Shown here: piece by piece, positions 1-7,738 of the stretch
Layout of the letters: each line of letters begins with the position of its first letter
How positions within the stretch are numbered: position 1 is the stretch's first letter
IMG/VR virus record: IMGVR_UViG_3300024261_000165
Location: 1-22,567 of that record
Length of the DNA stretch: 22,567 nucleotides
Source: a virus
Reading direction: 5' to 3' (one strand)
The notes under the pieces: model-generated
Database searches by the model: none
Seen by the model: only the letters and a program-made list of their open reading frames with translations
What the model was told of the DNA's origin: nothing
Program-made: the position numbers and the translations under genes

Positions 1-717
1 TCCCCCCACATGTATGTTCTCTTGTGTTGAGATGCCCCCAACGACAGTTAAAGCCCCGGTACTTGTAGAACTTGCGGAGGTGTCATTAGTTATAGCTGCT
101 CCCCCCGTACTTAATGTCCCAGTACTTAATGTCCCAGTACTGGGATTATAGGTAAATCCTGTGTCTGTCTCAACCCCCTGCCCTCCCGTAGTTCCATCAA
201 CAAATATCGGGTATACCGTTTCATCTGTAGAATTATTAGCTGTACATTTAACATTAGAAGCAACTCCTGTTATATCAGAAGAAATAGTATCTGGGAGCCG
301 GCTATCTGATATAGTACCAGTATTTAAGTTATCTGCATTACGGTAATAACCACCATGCTGCCCATCTAATTGATCTGCATTAAGATTTGCCTGTACGTTT
401 CCATTATTTCTAGCTAAACTATTGGACCCGGATAAATCACTTGGAGCACAACCCTCTACTGTATTAACATCTATAGAGTATCGGTTAACTAAGTCTTCCC
501 AAGTACCACTAGTATTTTTAATCAACCACTTAGTCCCTCCCCACCTAATGGTGCCATTAATGTGGTTAGTTCCGAGAGTGCTATCACTATCACTTATATC
601 ACAGAACTGTCTGGCTATATTTTCATCCCTATCTCTAAGTAGTTGTAGTACCTGAGTATACGTGGAAGTGTTTTTTGGGTGGGAATTACTATCCCAATTT
701 GCATCTGTGTACGCCAT
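1..717 (-). CDS. Tail fibre protein, N-terminal 239 residues (runs off the left edge)
   Basis: The frame is open from ATG at 717 to base 1 with no stop, so the C-terminus, probably the receptor-binding end, lies outside the window. The start is preceded by AGGAG inside the end of the upstream gene, with 6 bases between stop and ATG. Residues 20-37 look helical (YTQVLQLLRDRDENIARQ) and probably form the virion-attachment end. Residues 57-80 hold a Trp-rich segment (TIRW, KWLIKN, GTWEDL). Residues 113-125 (NADQLDGQHGGYY) and 132-141 match the LDGxHxxYY / GTIxxxRLP elements common in trimeric phage tail fibres. Residues 193-239 are Gly/Ser/Thr-rich and end in TGALTVVGGIS...IHVGG, a beta-helix-type shaft repeat. 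A five-residue unit (GTLST) is duplicated at 195-204. The family call comes from motif recognition; the receptor is unknown. Confidence 0.8.
   Translation of the reverse strand, partial: MAYTDANWDSNSHPKNTSTYTQVLQLLRDRDENIARQFCDISDSDSTLGTNHINGTIRWGGTKWLIKNTSGTWEDLVNRYSIDVNTVEGCAPSDLSGSNSLARNNGNVQANLNADQLDGQHGGYYRNADNLNTGTISDSRLPDTISSDITGVASNVKCTANNSTDETVYPIFVDGTTGGQGVETDTGFTYNPSTGTLSTGTLSTGGAAITNDTSASSTSTGALTVVGGISTQENIHVGG
107..136. repeat. 15-bp perfect tandem duplication inside the fibre gene
   Basis: The unit gtacttaatgtccca occurs twice head to tail at 107-121 and 122-136. On the minus strand it adds one extra GTLST pentapeptide to the fibre shaft. The two copies are identical, which suggests a recent slippage event. 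Confidence 0.9.
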
Positions 718-723
718 TTTTAA

Positions 724-3312
724 TTAAACTCCTGTTGCTTGCCATGTAAAAAATCCATCTGCAAAAGATCCATCAACTGCATCTAATAGATATACTGTAA
801 AAGATGTTGGGTTACTAGTATCTTCAAAATCATAAATTGCAGTATTTTGATTACCATTATTATTTCCCCCAGATAAGAACTGAGGTGTTACTGATATACT
901 ATTTATATCTTGAAATGTTTTATTGAAAGATATAACCTTGCCATTAGATCTAGCCCCCCAAGAAATGCTAGAGCTTGCCATAGACTGATCTCTAATAGTT
1001 CTGAGCTTTAAATCTATACTTTGTTCTAGAATTTCTCTAAAACTATTGTTAGTTGAGGTATATACAATTTTTACCTTTAAATACCTTATATTAGAGACTA
1101 GAAACGAGGTATCTCCTTCATTAACTGCGACCCATCCTGTAGTACTACTTAAACTCTCAGTATTATAAAGAGTATCTCCTAGAGATTCACTTAAGTAATA
1201 AAGGTATACACTTGCACCTACTGAACCACTATAATCCTTTATGTTCTCTATCAAAGATGTGGTAGATTGAGGCACCTCGGTCCCTAGATCCCACTTCTGC
1301 CAGTAGGTTGCGTTAGTGGTGGGGGTTAAATAGTACTCATGAGTACTATTAATTAAATCCTGTATAGTATTAGAACTTAAAATACCGTGTCTAGTGCCGT
1401 GCTCTAACCAAGTTTCTGTGGGTATAGGAACTAAAGCTGTTGTATCTTCTAGGGCTAATATATTATTCCAGGAAGCTTGGGACTCTTCTACCCAATTTCC
1501 ACCCGCATTTTCACAACTAACTTCGGTTATATAGCTTCCAGAACCTATATCACAATAAGCAGAATTTAGCGAGGAGCTTGTAAACTTAGAAGTTACTTGG
1601 TCTAATAACTCGAAGTCGCGAGGTTCATTAACATAAGTGCTTTTAGATAGGGGTTCTGAATAATTCCCTGCTGAGTCATATGCAGTTACAAAGTACTTAT
1701 ATTCTCCTGCAGACGTCTCGAAAAATGTATAAGTATTGGAAGTACCTACGTTTGCTATGTACTGTGCAGTACTTAAATAGTCTGTAGTATCACAGGTTCC
1801 AGAACTGGGGCATCTATAAATTGCATAACTAGATATTGGAAGAGATGAGCTAGTTGGCTGCTGCCAACTTAAAATAACATTATTATCAATTACTTGAGAG
1901 ACTAAATTCTCTACAGGATGGGGGTTATCTATTTGTATACTACTATACTGAGCAGGTATTGAAATATTTCCAGCTGTGTCTACACATATGAACCAAAACG
2001 ACCTAGTAGCACTTGAGTGGTCTGTTTGAGTAGGGCCCCAGTCTGCCGGAGTGGAGTACTTAGTAGTTTCTCCTGCTACAGACTTCTGTTCTACTAAATT
2101 GTAAATGCCTCCATTTAATACCGTTATACTACTAGTACTAGAATCCCAAATAGGCTCTTCCCAATAAATCTTTATAGACTTAAGAGGTAAAGAGGATATG
2201 CTGGGCAGTTCCCAGAATATATCTACCACTCCATTAGAGGAGGGAGTACTAAAGTCACTATGTGTGAAGTAATTCAGGCTATTAGGTCTATCTATAGTAA
2301 CATCTATATATACAGCAGCATTTGAAGCATCTAAGCCATACGCCCCAGATGCATCCTCCGGTATTACCCAGTACCTTCGTTTAGGTTTAGAAGACCCCGA
2401 ATTTAATTCTATAGAACCATTATTATTAAGTATTGAAGGCCCCCAAGTTACCTTCTCGGTATAGGAATTACCTTTAGTATTTAAGGTATTATTATTATCA
2501 AAAGAAGGGGGAATATTATCCCAATCTTTGTAGCTTACTTTATAATGCTCTATACCAGCCCTTACGCTACCTGAAGAACCTACCCCCGAGTACTCAGGTT
2601 CGTTCTCAATATTCCAAGAGACTATGCTATTTTCACCTACTAAAAGGGATGTGACTGTAGGAGCTAGTGGAGCTAATGCCTCTATAGAGATACTTAGTGT
2701 ATTTGAAGCAGTATTTCCCATAGTATCTACTGCTTCGATTGTAAAAGTTCTTATACTTTGGGAAGAACCTGTCTCCCCCACCCCCCAAGTTACTGGAAAA
2801 GTAATAGTACTATCTACCAGATATTTACCTTCTGTAGTACCCTGACCTACATTATACGAAATACCCTCAACCCCTTGCTGATAAGATACTTTGTAACCTA
2901 ATATATTAAATTGTTTGGTCTCGGGGATACTCCAGCTTAAAGTTAGCAAACCCTGATTACATTTATAGGATACTTTCTGACTATCAGACCAGTTAGCACT
3001 TACTACTTCTATAGTTTTATACCCTGGTAACTCTGAATACATATTTGAGTCATCTAGAGCCTTTACTAAGAAATAATGAGTGCCTGAGACTAAGGACTCA
3101 GGTATATAATTGAAACTAGTTGCTCGACCCCTGAATACCTCGGTTCCTGTAATATCCCATTGAGAACTCCAGTCTCCTCCAGCATTTATGCAGCTTACAG
3201 GGTCTGTATGTTGACTTATAGAGCAAGTTCCGTTAGTACTAGTATGTTGAACTATATACTCCTTTACATCTAAATCAGGTACCTCCTGCCAACTTATATT
3301 TAATGAACTCAT
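724..3312 (-). CDS. Fibronectin type III-rich tail tip protein, apparent detached C-terminal half of gpJ
   Basis: 862 residues, starting 11 bases after the gpJ stop with a strong AAGGAG ribosome site that overlaps that stop. About five FN3-like beta domains can be traced at roughly 1-100, 105-215, 216-355, 356-465 and 466-560, each with a core Trp and a tyrosine-corner-like end such as FTIEAVDTMGN, FWFICVDTAGN or YFVTAYDSAGN. Three carry an extra loop with a (T/D)WG(P/V) motif. Residues about 690-862 end in a beta region (ISFNKTFQDINSISVTPQF ... GFFTWQATGV) like the C-terminus of many gpJ-type host-specificity proteins. Two Cys/AGG/Trp inserts lie at residues 30-48 and 587-607. The first residues (SLNISWQEVPDLDVKEY) read like the second half of an FN3 domain whose first strand is the end of the upstream gpJ. 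Inferred role: distal extension of the tail tip, near the receptor-binding apparatus. Confidence 0.75.
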   Translation of the reverse strand: MSSLNISWQEVPDLDVKEYIVQHTSTNGTCSISQHTDPVSCINAGGDWSSQWDITGTEVFRGRATSFNYIPESLVSGTHYFLVKALDDSNMYSELPGYKTIEVVSANWSDSQKVSYKCNQGLLTLSWSIPETKQFNILGYKVSYQQGVEGISYNVGQGTTEGKYLVDSTITFPVTWGVGETGSSQSIRTFTIEAVDTMGNTASNTLSISIEALAPLAPTVTSLLVGENSIVSWNIENEPEYSGVGSSGSVRAGIEHYKVSYKDWDNIPPSFDNNNTLNTKGNSYTEKVTWGPSILNNNGSIELNSGSSKPKRRYWVIPEDASGAYGLDASNAAVYIDVTIDRPNSLNYFTHSDFSTPSSNGVVDIFWELPSISSLPLKSIKIYWEEPIWDSSTSSITVLNGGIYNLVEQKSVAGETTKYSTPADWGPTQTDHSSATRSFWFICVDTAGNISIPAQYSSIQIDNPHPVENLVSQVIDNNVILSWQQPTSSSLPISSYAIYRCPSSGTCDTTDYLSTAQYIANVGTSNTYTFFETSAGEYKYFVTAYDSAGNYSEPLSKSTYVNEPRDFELLDQVTSKFTSSSLNSAYCDIGSGSYITEVSCENAGGNWVEESQASWNNILALEDTTALVPIPTETWLEHGTRHGILSSNTIQDLINSTHEYYLTPTTNATYWQKWDLGTEVPQSTTSLIENIKDYSGSVGASVYLYYLSESLGDTLYNTESLSSTTGWVAVNEGDTSFLVSNIRYLKVKIVYTSTNNSFREILEQSIDLKLRTIRDQSMASSSISWGARSNGKVISFNKTFQDINSISVTPQFLSGGNNNGNQNTAIYDFEDTSNPTSFTVYLLDAVDGSFADGFFTWQATGV
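1492..1554 (-). repeat. Cys/AGG/Trp microdomain copy in the FN3 protein, C-terminal part
   Basis: Encodes residues 587-607: a first Cys (CDIG), a Ser/Tyr-rich spacer, then CENAGGNW. It fits the pattern Cys, variable spacer, Cys-x-x-Ala-Gly-Gly-x-Trp shared with the connector, gpL and gpJ. It falls in a non-FN3 linker after the fifth FN3 domain. Confidence 0.8.
3169..3225 (-). repeat. Cys/AGG/Trp microdomain copy in the FN3 protein, N-terminal part
   Basis: Encodes residues 30-48: CSISQHTDPVS followed by CINAGGDW. It interrupts the first FN3-like domain between YIVQHTS and the segment leading to FNYIPESL. Confidence 0.8.
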
Positions 3313-3323
3313 TATACAACTCC

Positions 3324-5930
3324 TTAAGGTATTACTTGTATCTCTATGTTATTAGAAATAACGTTAGTAGGTGGGGCAGTTTTTCCTAGTAAAGAAGTAC
3401 TAAAAGAAGTATAGGAAGACTGTTTTCCTGTAATAGATATAGTCTTTACCATAACTTCATAGTCTCCTGCAGGAGCATCCTCAATAACTATCCCAGTACT
3501 GGAAGTTTCTCCTAAATTTACCCAGTTTCCTTGGTCCTTTCTATACTTAACAAAATAACTTTGTGTATAACTGTAGATAACGCCCACATCACAGGAACTC
3601 CCAGATACTCCGGAAGGGCACCAAGATATAAAACCTCTATTTCTAATGGAATTATTAGAAGTAAGGTACAGTTCTTCGGCTATATCAATATTTACAGGGG
3701 CGGGTACTAAACTACTAGGACTCGGTAGTATACTAACATTTTTTGTAGAGAAACTAGTGCCTCGTTCTATATAATTATACTTAGCACTGTGATGTTTTAA
3801 GGCTGATATTTCTACTACATTTTTAGCACTCTCCCGAATAGATAATACTCTAAAGGTTTGTGCAACCACTTCCGAATTACTAGTTGTATCCTCTAGAATC
3901 CAAGAGTATTCTCCAGAAGGGTTACTACTAAAGCTTTGATCTAACTCTATAATATTAGTGCTTAAAGAGTTACTAAGAGTGCTAAGAGGTTTTGTCTCTA
4001 CCCATATATAAGGCTTCCAATCGTTGTCCGAGGTAGTTAAACATAGCTCTTTAGGATCACTTAACCAAGTCCCTCCTGCAGCAGTGCAAGTGCTATAGTC
4101 CCCATATGGTTCCGTAATATTATTACCATTAGTATCAATACACTTTGGAGTGTTTATTACTTTAATTCCAGAACTATTAATACAAGCTTCTTCTGTATTA
4201 ATTAAGGATAGATTATAGGTATGGTTTACAACTAAATCTATATAACTATCTATACCCACCGACGTAGTAGTATTATCATAATTATTTGAAACTCTGCCAC
4301 CATATCTTACTCCAGACTTTGTTGAGTCTGCAACTTTTATAATATCCCCAGGACGTATACTTAACCCCTCTAAACCTGTCTTAAATGATACAATTTCCGT
4401 CTCATACTTTTCAGTATACAAAAGCCACTGACCAACCCTGCGAGCTTGTCCTTTAGACGTACAGCCTACTGCATTTATACTTTTTACTACTAACTGATTA
4501 TTAAAGGAAGCTATAGCCTCAGCATCTTCAACATACTCTACATTTTTATTATAGAAATCTTCTGGGTTATTCCAGGTTACATGGGCTACATTGTGTCTTT
4601 TCTTCTTTGAAACCCCTTCGTAGTTAAATTGACCATCAATTACGTTGGCTTTATTAAACAACATTACAGGATCTTTCTGTACATCTTGAACGGAGGTAAT
4701 TTGACCCTGTTGCCAGTATAACATACCTCTAAAGGTTGAGGCTATATCGTTTACTAATTTATATGCCTCAATGGATCCTTGAATATACATATTACAAGTA
4801 AATCGGGCTTCTTTACCTCCTTCGCCCCATCCGTCCTCTACCCCTATAAAATCACCACTTGAATCTACCGCATCACAATACTTTGCTACTTCGTATAAGG
4901 ACCACTTATCTATATTATGTGTCTCTAACCATCTCCCTAACCCATATCTTGTGTTAGTACATATATCATATAGAATCCATGCAGGATTGCAAGTCCACTG
5001 TTTTTGACTTTTAAAAGTACCATCCCAATAGCCCGAATACAGGTTACTACCAGGAACAGTTCCCTCCCAGGTTCCTCCTGCATCAATACAAGTACCTCTT
5101 CTTCTATACTCCGGAATACTACAGTGTCCCTGGTCATAAGGGGTATAGTTGCTAGGTACCTTTACTTTTATACCTTTTACCTCAAAACCTCTGGTAGGTA
5201 CATTATCGAACTGTTTTGAGTCTAGTTTCATAGCAACTATGGCACTATGCGGGTACCTAAATTTATTATCTATTATTCTTGTATAAGACCTCCAGTATAG
5301 GGAGTCACTAATATTAGCTGTCCCTGCAACTGCTGTAGTTCTTTTTACTCCCACATATATAGTAGGGCTGCCCTTTATATTCTCCGGTACATCTATTCTA
5401 TAAGACCTTTCGTACTTTTTGTTTGTCTTACCAGAAAAGGATTTAGTCCCTCCTACTTTAGTGCTAGAACTACTTGTTGGGATACTACTATTACTAATAT
5501 GTATCTCAAACTCAATTTTATAACCATTTAAGTCCCCACTATCCATTTCTTGTTTAGATAAACTATCTACAGATATAGTTATTCTAACTGCATCTAAGTT
5601 ACTAGCACTCGTAATACTTTTGTTATACATAGTATTCGCATCTAAATCACCAAAACTAGTAGTAACCTCCGAGGCAGAACCTTCAAATCCTTTTATATAA
5701 GACTGATCTAGTACACCTGTTCTATACTCTACAGATACTCCTTCGAAGTTAAAAGATTCATCTGCAGCTTGTAGAGGTACTTTGTCTATATATATAGATT
5801 TATTACCGTTTACTAAACCTTGAATTTCTCCCTCAGATACTAGATCTATTATTTTTGCTTTTGAAGCCGAGAATAGTGTATTATCTGCTTCTACTGCTGC
5901 TGAACCACCGCCGCCGCCGCCGCAACACAT
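3324..5930 (-). CDS. J: gpJ-like tail tip attachment / central hub protein
   Basis: 868 residues; lambda J is about 1130. ATG at 5930 overlaps the previous stop (TAATG) and follows GGGGAAG. The N-terminus is a Cys-Cys-poly-Gly stretch, then the family signature IIDLVSEGEIQGLVNG (about residues 27-42) with IYIDKVPLQ. The second signature VKVPSNYTPY ... YWDGTFK ... NPAWILYDICTNTRYGLG (about 257-335) marks the phage tail-tip J domain. A Cys/AGG/Trp insert at residues 270-288 lies exactly in the loop between PSNYTPY and YSGYWDG, and a longer Cys-rich insert lies at 583-630. An FN3-like domain occupies about 750-850. The protein stops at GKTAPPTNVISNNIEIQVIP, where a full-length gpJ would continue into more FN3 repeats; those are in the next gene. 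Role in lambda: closes the tail tip and contacts the receptor. Here it may only be the hub, with recognition passed to the next two genes. Confidence 0.93.
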   Translation of the reverse strand: MCCGGGGGGSAAVEADNTLFSASKAKIIDLVSEGEIQGLVNGNKSIYIDKVPLQAADESFNFEGVSVEYRTGVLDQSYIKGFEGSASEVTTSFGDLDANTMYNKSITSASNLDAVRITISVDSLSKQEMDSGDLNGYKIEFEIHISNSSIPTSSSSTKVGGTKSFSGKTNKKYERSYRIDVPENIKGSPTIYVGVKRTTAVAGTANISDSLYWRSYTRIIDNKFRYPHSAIVAMKLDSKQFDNVPTRGFEVKGIKVKVPSNYTPYDQGHCSIPEYRRRGTCIDAGGTWEGTVPGSNLYSGYWDGTFKSQKQWTCNPAWILYDICTNTRYGLGRWLETHNIDKWSLYEVAKYCDAVDSSGDFIGVEDGWGEGGKEARFTCNMYIQGSIEAYKLVNDIASTFRGMLYWQQGQITSVQDVQKDPVMLFNKANVIDGQFNYEGVSKKKRHNVAHVTWNNPEDFYNKNVEYVEDAEAIASFNNQLVVKSINAVGCTSKGQARRVGQWLLYTEKYETEIVSFKTGLEGLSIRPGDIIKVADSTKSGVRYGGRVSNNYDNTTTSVGIDSYIDLVVNHTYNLSLINTEEACINSSGIKVINTPKCIDTNGNNITEPYGDYSTCTAAGGTWLSDPKELCLTTSDNDWKPYIWVETKPLSTLSNSLSTNIIELDQSFSSNPSGEYSWILEDTTSNSEVVAQTFRVLSIRESAKNVVEISALKHHSAKYNYIERGTSFSTKNVSILPSPSSLVPAPVNIDIAEELYLTSNNSIRNRGFISWCPSGVSGSSCDVGVIYSYTQSYFVKYRKDQGNWVNLGETSSTGIVIEDAPAGDYEVMVKTISITGKQSSYTSFSTSLLGKTAPPTNVISNNIEIQVIP
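4041..4184 (-). repeat. Compound Cys-rich insert in gpJ (second site)
   Basis: Encodes residues 583-630 with four cysteines: CINSSG, then CIDTNGNN, then CTAAGGTW, and a closing Cys in DPKELC. The Trp codon is at 4065-4067. It interrupts the beta region between a YIDLVVNHTYNLSL segment and DNDWKPYIWVE. It reads as two or more fused copies of the microdomain, one of which has lost its AGGxW end. Confidence 0.75.
5067..5123 (-). repeat. Cys/AGG/Trp microdomain copy in gpJ (first site)
   Basis: Encodes residues 270-288: CSIPEYRRRGT then CIDAGGTW. It sits in a loop of the J domain that in other gpJ proteins joins PxNYDP directly to YxGxWDG. Confidence 0.85.
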
Positions 5931-6415
5931 TATACTTCCCCTTTTTTTATCTCTTCAGAACTATGTTCTTTAGTGTATTTATTAAAATCTTCTATACCCG
6001 TTATAGTATTATATAATACTTGAACACCTAAAATGGCCCATTCAAAACCTCCTATTAAATAAACTGCTCTAGCTAATACTGGAGCGTAGGATAGCCTTAA
6101 GGAGTAAGAAGTTAACAATACTTTTTGTCTTTCTAACTCGTTAGCGGCTAACCAATCATATACCATCTGTTCCAGAAAAGGTTGTAAATCGTCTTTATGC
6201 TTAGTATAAAAAGGATTGTTAGGCAACTTAATTAGTAGTAATGAAAACGCGTTTGATATATCCATACCTGTGGGAGTATACTTATCTTTGTCGATTAAAT
6301 CATCCCAAGTACCTACTACCTCTAATATTAACTTACAGAACTCTATAGCAGGTTCATCTCCTTTTAACCACTCTTGTAATAGTTCACTAATTTCATCTCG
6401 TACTCTCATATACAT
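5930..6415 (-). CDS. Small helical protein of unknown function between I and J, with WDDLIDKDK motif
   Basis: 161 residues from ATG at 6415. The frame is open to an earlier ATG at 6466, but that start lies inside gpI by 35 bases and has no visible ribosome site, whereas 6415 follows GGGAG at a 6-base spacing. The product is predicted all-helical. It has a WDDLIDKDK motif at residues 37-45 (exact DDxxD), a NAFSLLLIKLPNNPFY segment, a DWLAANELERQ helix and a hydrophobic stretch LARAVYLIGGFEWAILGVQVL near the C-terminus. I recall similar unannotated proteins with WDD and LPxNPFY motifs in tail modules of other siphophages but know no function for them. Its place between I and J suggests a tip-assembly factor or chaperone; that is inference from position only. 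Its stop overlaps the gpJ start by one base, so the two are probably translationally coupled. Confidence 0.75.
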   Translation of the reverse strand: MYMRVRDEISELLQEWLKGDEPAIEFCKLILEVVGTWDDLIDKDKYTPTGMDISNAFSLLLIKLPNNPFYTKHKDDLQPFLEQMVYDWLAANELERQKVLLTSYSLRLSYAPVLARAVYLIGGFEWAILGVQVLYNTITGIEDFNKYTKEHSSEEIKKGEV

Positions 6416-6431
6416 AGTATGCTCCCAAGCA

Positions 6432-7055
6432 TTAAGGGTTATAATCTTCTGGTATGATACTGGCACTAACGACAGCGCTACCTACTATTAACTGACCGTA
6501 ACATAGAGGTATTGGAACCCCTTGTTTAGTGGTATTTAGAGGCCCTCTAAATGCATATTCGGTTTGTTCCTCTTTTGGAGGTTCTGGAGCAGGTGCTAGA
6601 AGCTCTGCTACTCCGGATAATACAAGGGCGGCCCCCAACTTCATACCTGTGAGGGCCATACTAGAAAACACCTTACCTCCTAGTACTACAGAGCCTTCAG
6701 CTAACGTCATCCCTTCTGTAAGGGGTACTCCAAACTGAAAAGCAAAATATAGTAAAAACGCCCCTATTATAATCTTCATTAAACCCCCTTTTTTGGAGCC
6801 AATAACTACAGGGATAATTTGTATATCGGCAACTCCTGAAGGAACTAGAGTGTCTCTTCCATCTAGTAAATAGCTTTTACCTATTTTAATATGGAAGCCC
6901 ATCCCGTTACTCTCGGCATCCTCTAAGTATTTTCTAAAGTCTTTTTTATTTATTGTTAAGGCTCTTATAGCTTCCGCAGGGGTATTTACGTCTAAGTTCC
7001 ATTCCTTACCAAAACGCTCTCCTAATTCTCCATATAATTTAACTTTTTTTAACAT
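6432..7055 (-). CDS. I: gpI-like tail assembly protein
   Basis: 207 residues, close to lambda gpI (about 220). The N-terminal 75 residues have the ubiquitin-like pattern of the family: VKLYGELGERFGKEWNLDV, then PAEAIRAL, then LVPSGVADIQIIPVVIGSKKGG. A long hydrophobic Gly/Ala-rich centre follows (about 92-152). The C-terminus, with EYAFRGPLNTTKQGVPIPLCYG and VGSAVVSASI, is the conserved gpI ending. The ATG overlaps the end of gpK by 7 bases and has no ribosome site of its own, so coupling to gpK is likely. In lambda, gpI is needed for tip assembly but its exact action is unclear. The hydrophobic centre might be mistaken for membrane segments but is typical of this family. Confidence 0.92.
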   Translation of the reverse strand: MLKKVKLYGELGERFGKEWNLDVNTPAEAIRALTINKKDFRKYLEDAESNGMGFHIKIGKSYLLDGRDTLVPSGVADIQIIPVVIGSKKGGLMKIIIGAFLLYFAFQFGVPLTEGMTLAEGSVVLGGKVFSSMALTGMKLGAALVLSGVAELLAPAPEPPKEEQTEYAFRGPLNTTKQGVPIPLCYGQLIVGSAVVSASIIPEDYNP

Positions 7056-7738
7056 AATGATTTGTGCCTCAAATGATGTGTAGTAAAATTACTCCAGTAA
7101 CCAGAATAATTCTCTCGGTTGGATAGTCTTCCATGTATGTGATGAAGGATATTATTATCCCCTATATAAATAGCTGCATGATTAGGAACGGGGGATAATA
7201 ATTTAATTAAAAAAACATCTCCTTCAATAGGTTGGGTATCTTCAAGACTTACAAAACCTTGCTTAGAGTAATTATCTAAATACCTATTTTCTCCTCTTAA
7301 CCACCACTCATCTTCTCCAGCAGTACACTCAAAAAATAATCTGTAATTTTTAGCATAATAGTCCTTAATTAAGGAACAACAGTCTATTACTCCATACTCA
7401 AAGGTTCTACCTAATAAATCTTTCTCAGGGTTAATACTCTTTAAATCCCTGCCTGGAAGACTCAATATATACCAAACTTTATTTGTACTATTACATAAAG
7501 AGATATCAGCCTCGGAGGGATTACTTAGGCTATTGGGGTGGGAATGACAGATCCCTTCTATCACACCTTTATCCTCTGCAAGGGCGTAGTCCTCAGGATC
7601 TAGTATGAAATTATCCTCCGGATTATCAGATATATTACGACAAGGTATATACCTTTTATTAACTATTAAACCACAAACCTCTTTTGGGTACCCTTCTTCC
7701 GCATGACTTGTAAAAGCTGTTAATATCTCTATATCCAT
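7049..7738 (-). CDS. K: gpK-like tail tip peptidase: JAMM and NlpC/P60 domains
   Basis: 229 residues, two domains as in lambda gpK. The N-terminal half is a JAMM/MPN metalloprotease: Glu20 in PKEVCGLI, then HSHPNSLSNPSEAD at 65-78, giving the zinc ligands His65, His67 and Asp78 with Ser75 in the full HxHP-x6-SxxD pattern. The C-terminal half is an NlpC/P60 cysteine peptidase: Cys120 in DCCSLIKDYY, His187 in NHAAIYIG, and His199 or His200 as the likely third residue. All catalytic positions look intact, so both activities are plausible: a processing protease during tip assembly and a peptidoglycan peptidase during DNA entry. The ATG overlaps the gpL stop (TAATG) after AAGG. A Cys at 121 next to the catalytic Cys is a small peculiarity. 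Confidence 0.95.
   Translation of the reverse strand: MDIEILTAFTSHAEEGYPKEVCGLIVNKRYIPCRNISDNPEDNFILDPEDYALAEDKGVIEGICHSHPNSLSNPSEADISLCNSTNKVWYILSLPGRDLKSINPEKDLLGRTFEYGVIDCCSLIKDYYAKNYRLFFECTAGEDEWWLRGENRYLDNYSKQGFVSLEDTQPIEGDVFLIKLLSPVPNHAAIYIGDNNILHHIHGRLSNRENYSGYWSNFTTHHLRHKSLC

Noticed and set aside
1-717. Diversity-generating retroelement acting on the tail fibre
   Set aside because: No reverse transcriptase, template repeat or variable C-terminal lectin-type region is in the window; only the N-terminal part of the fibre is visible.
5906-5925. GCC-rich microsatellite at the gpJ start
   Set aside because: It simply encodes the N-terminal poly-Gly run that many gpJ-type proteins have; no sign of phase variation or an alternative start.
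6432-6466. Earlier ATG at 6466 for the protein between I and J
   Set aside because: It would overlap gpI by 35 bases and has no ribosome site, while ATG at 6415 has GGGAG at 6 bases. The added 17 residues look unlike the rest.
7038-7052. Run of seven A on the minus strand at gpI codons 2-4, a possible slippery site
   Set aside because: It lies right after the gpI start; a shift there gives no sensible product, and the gpK-gpI junction already works by overlap.
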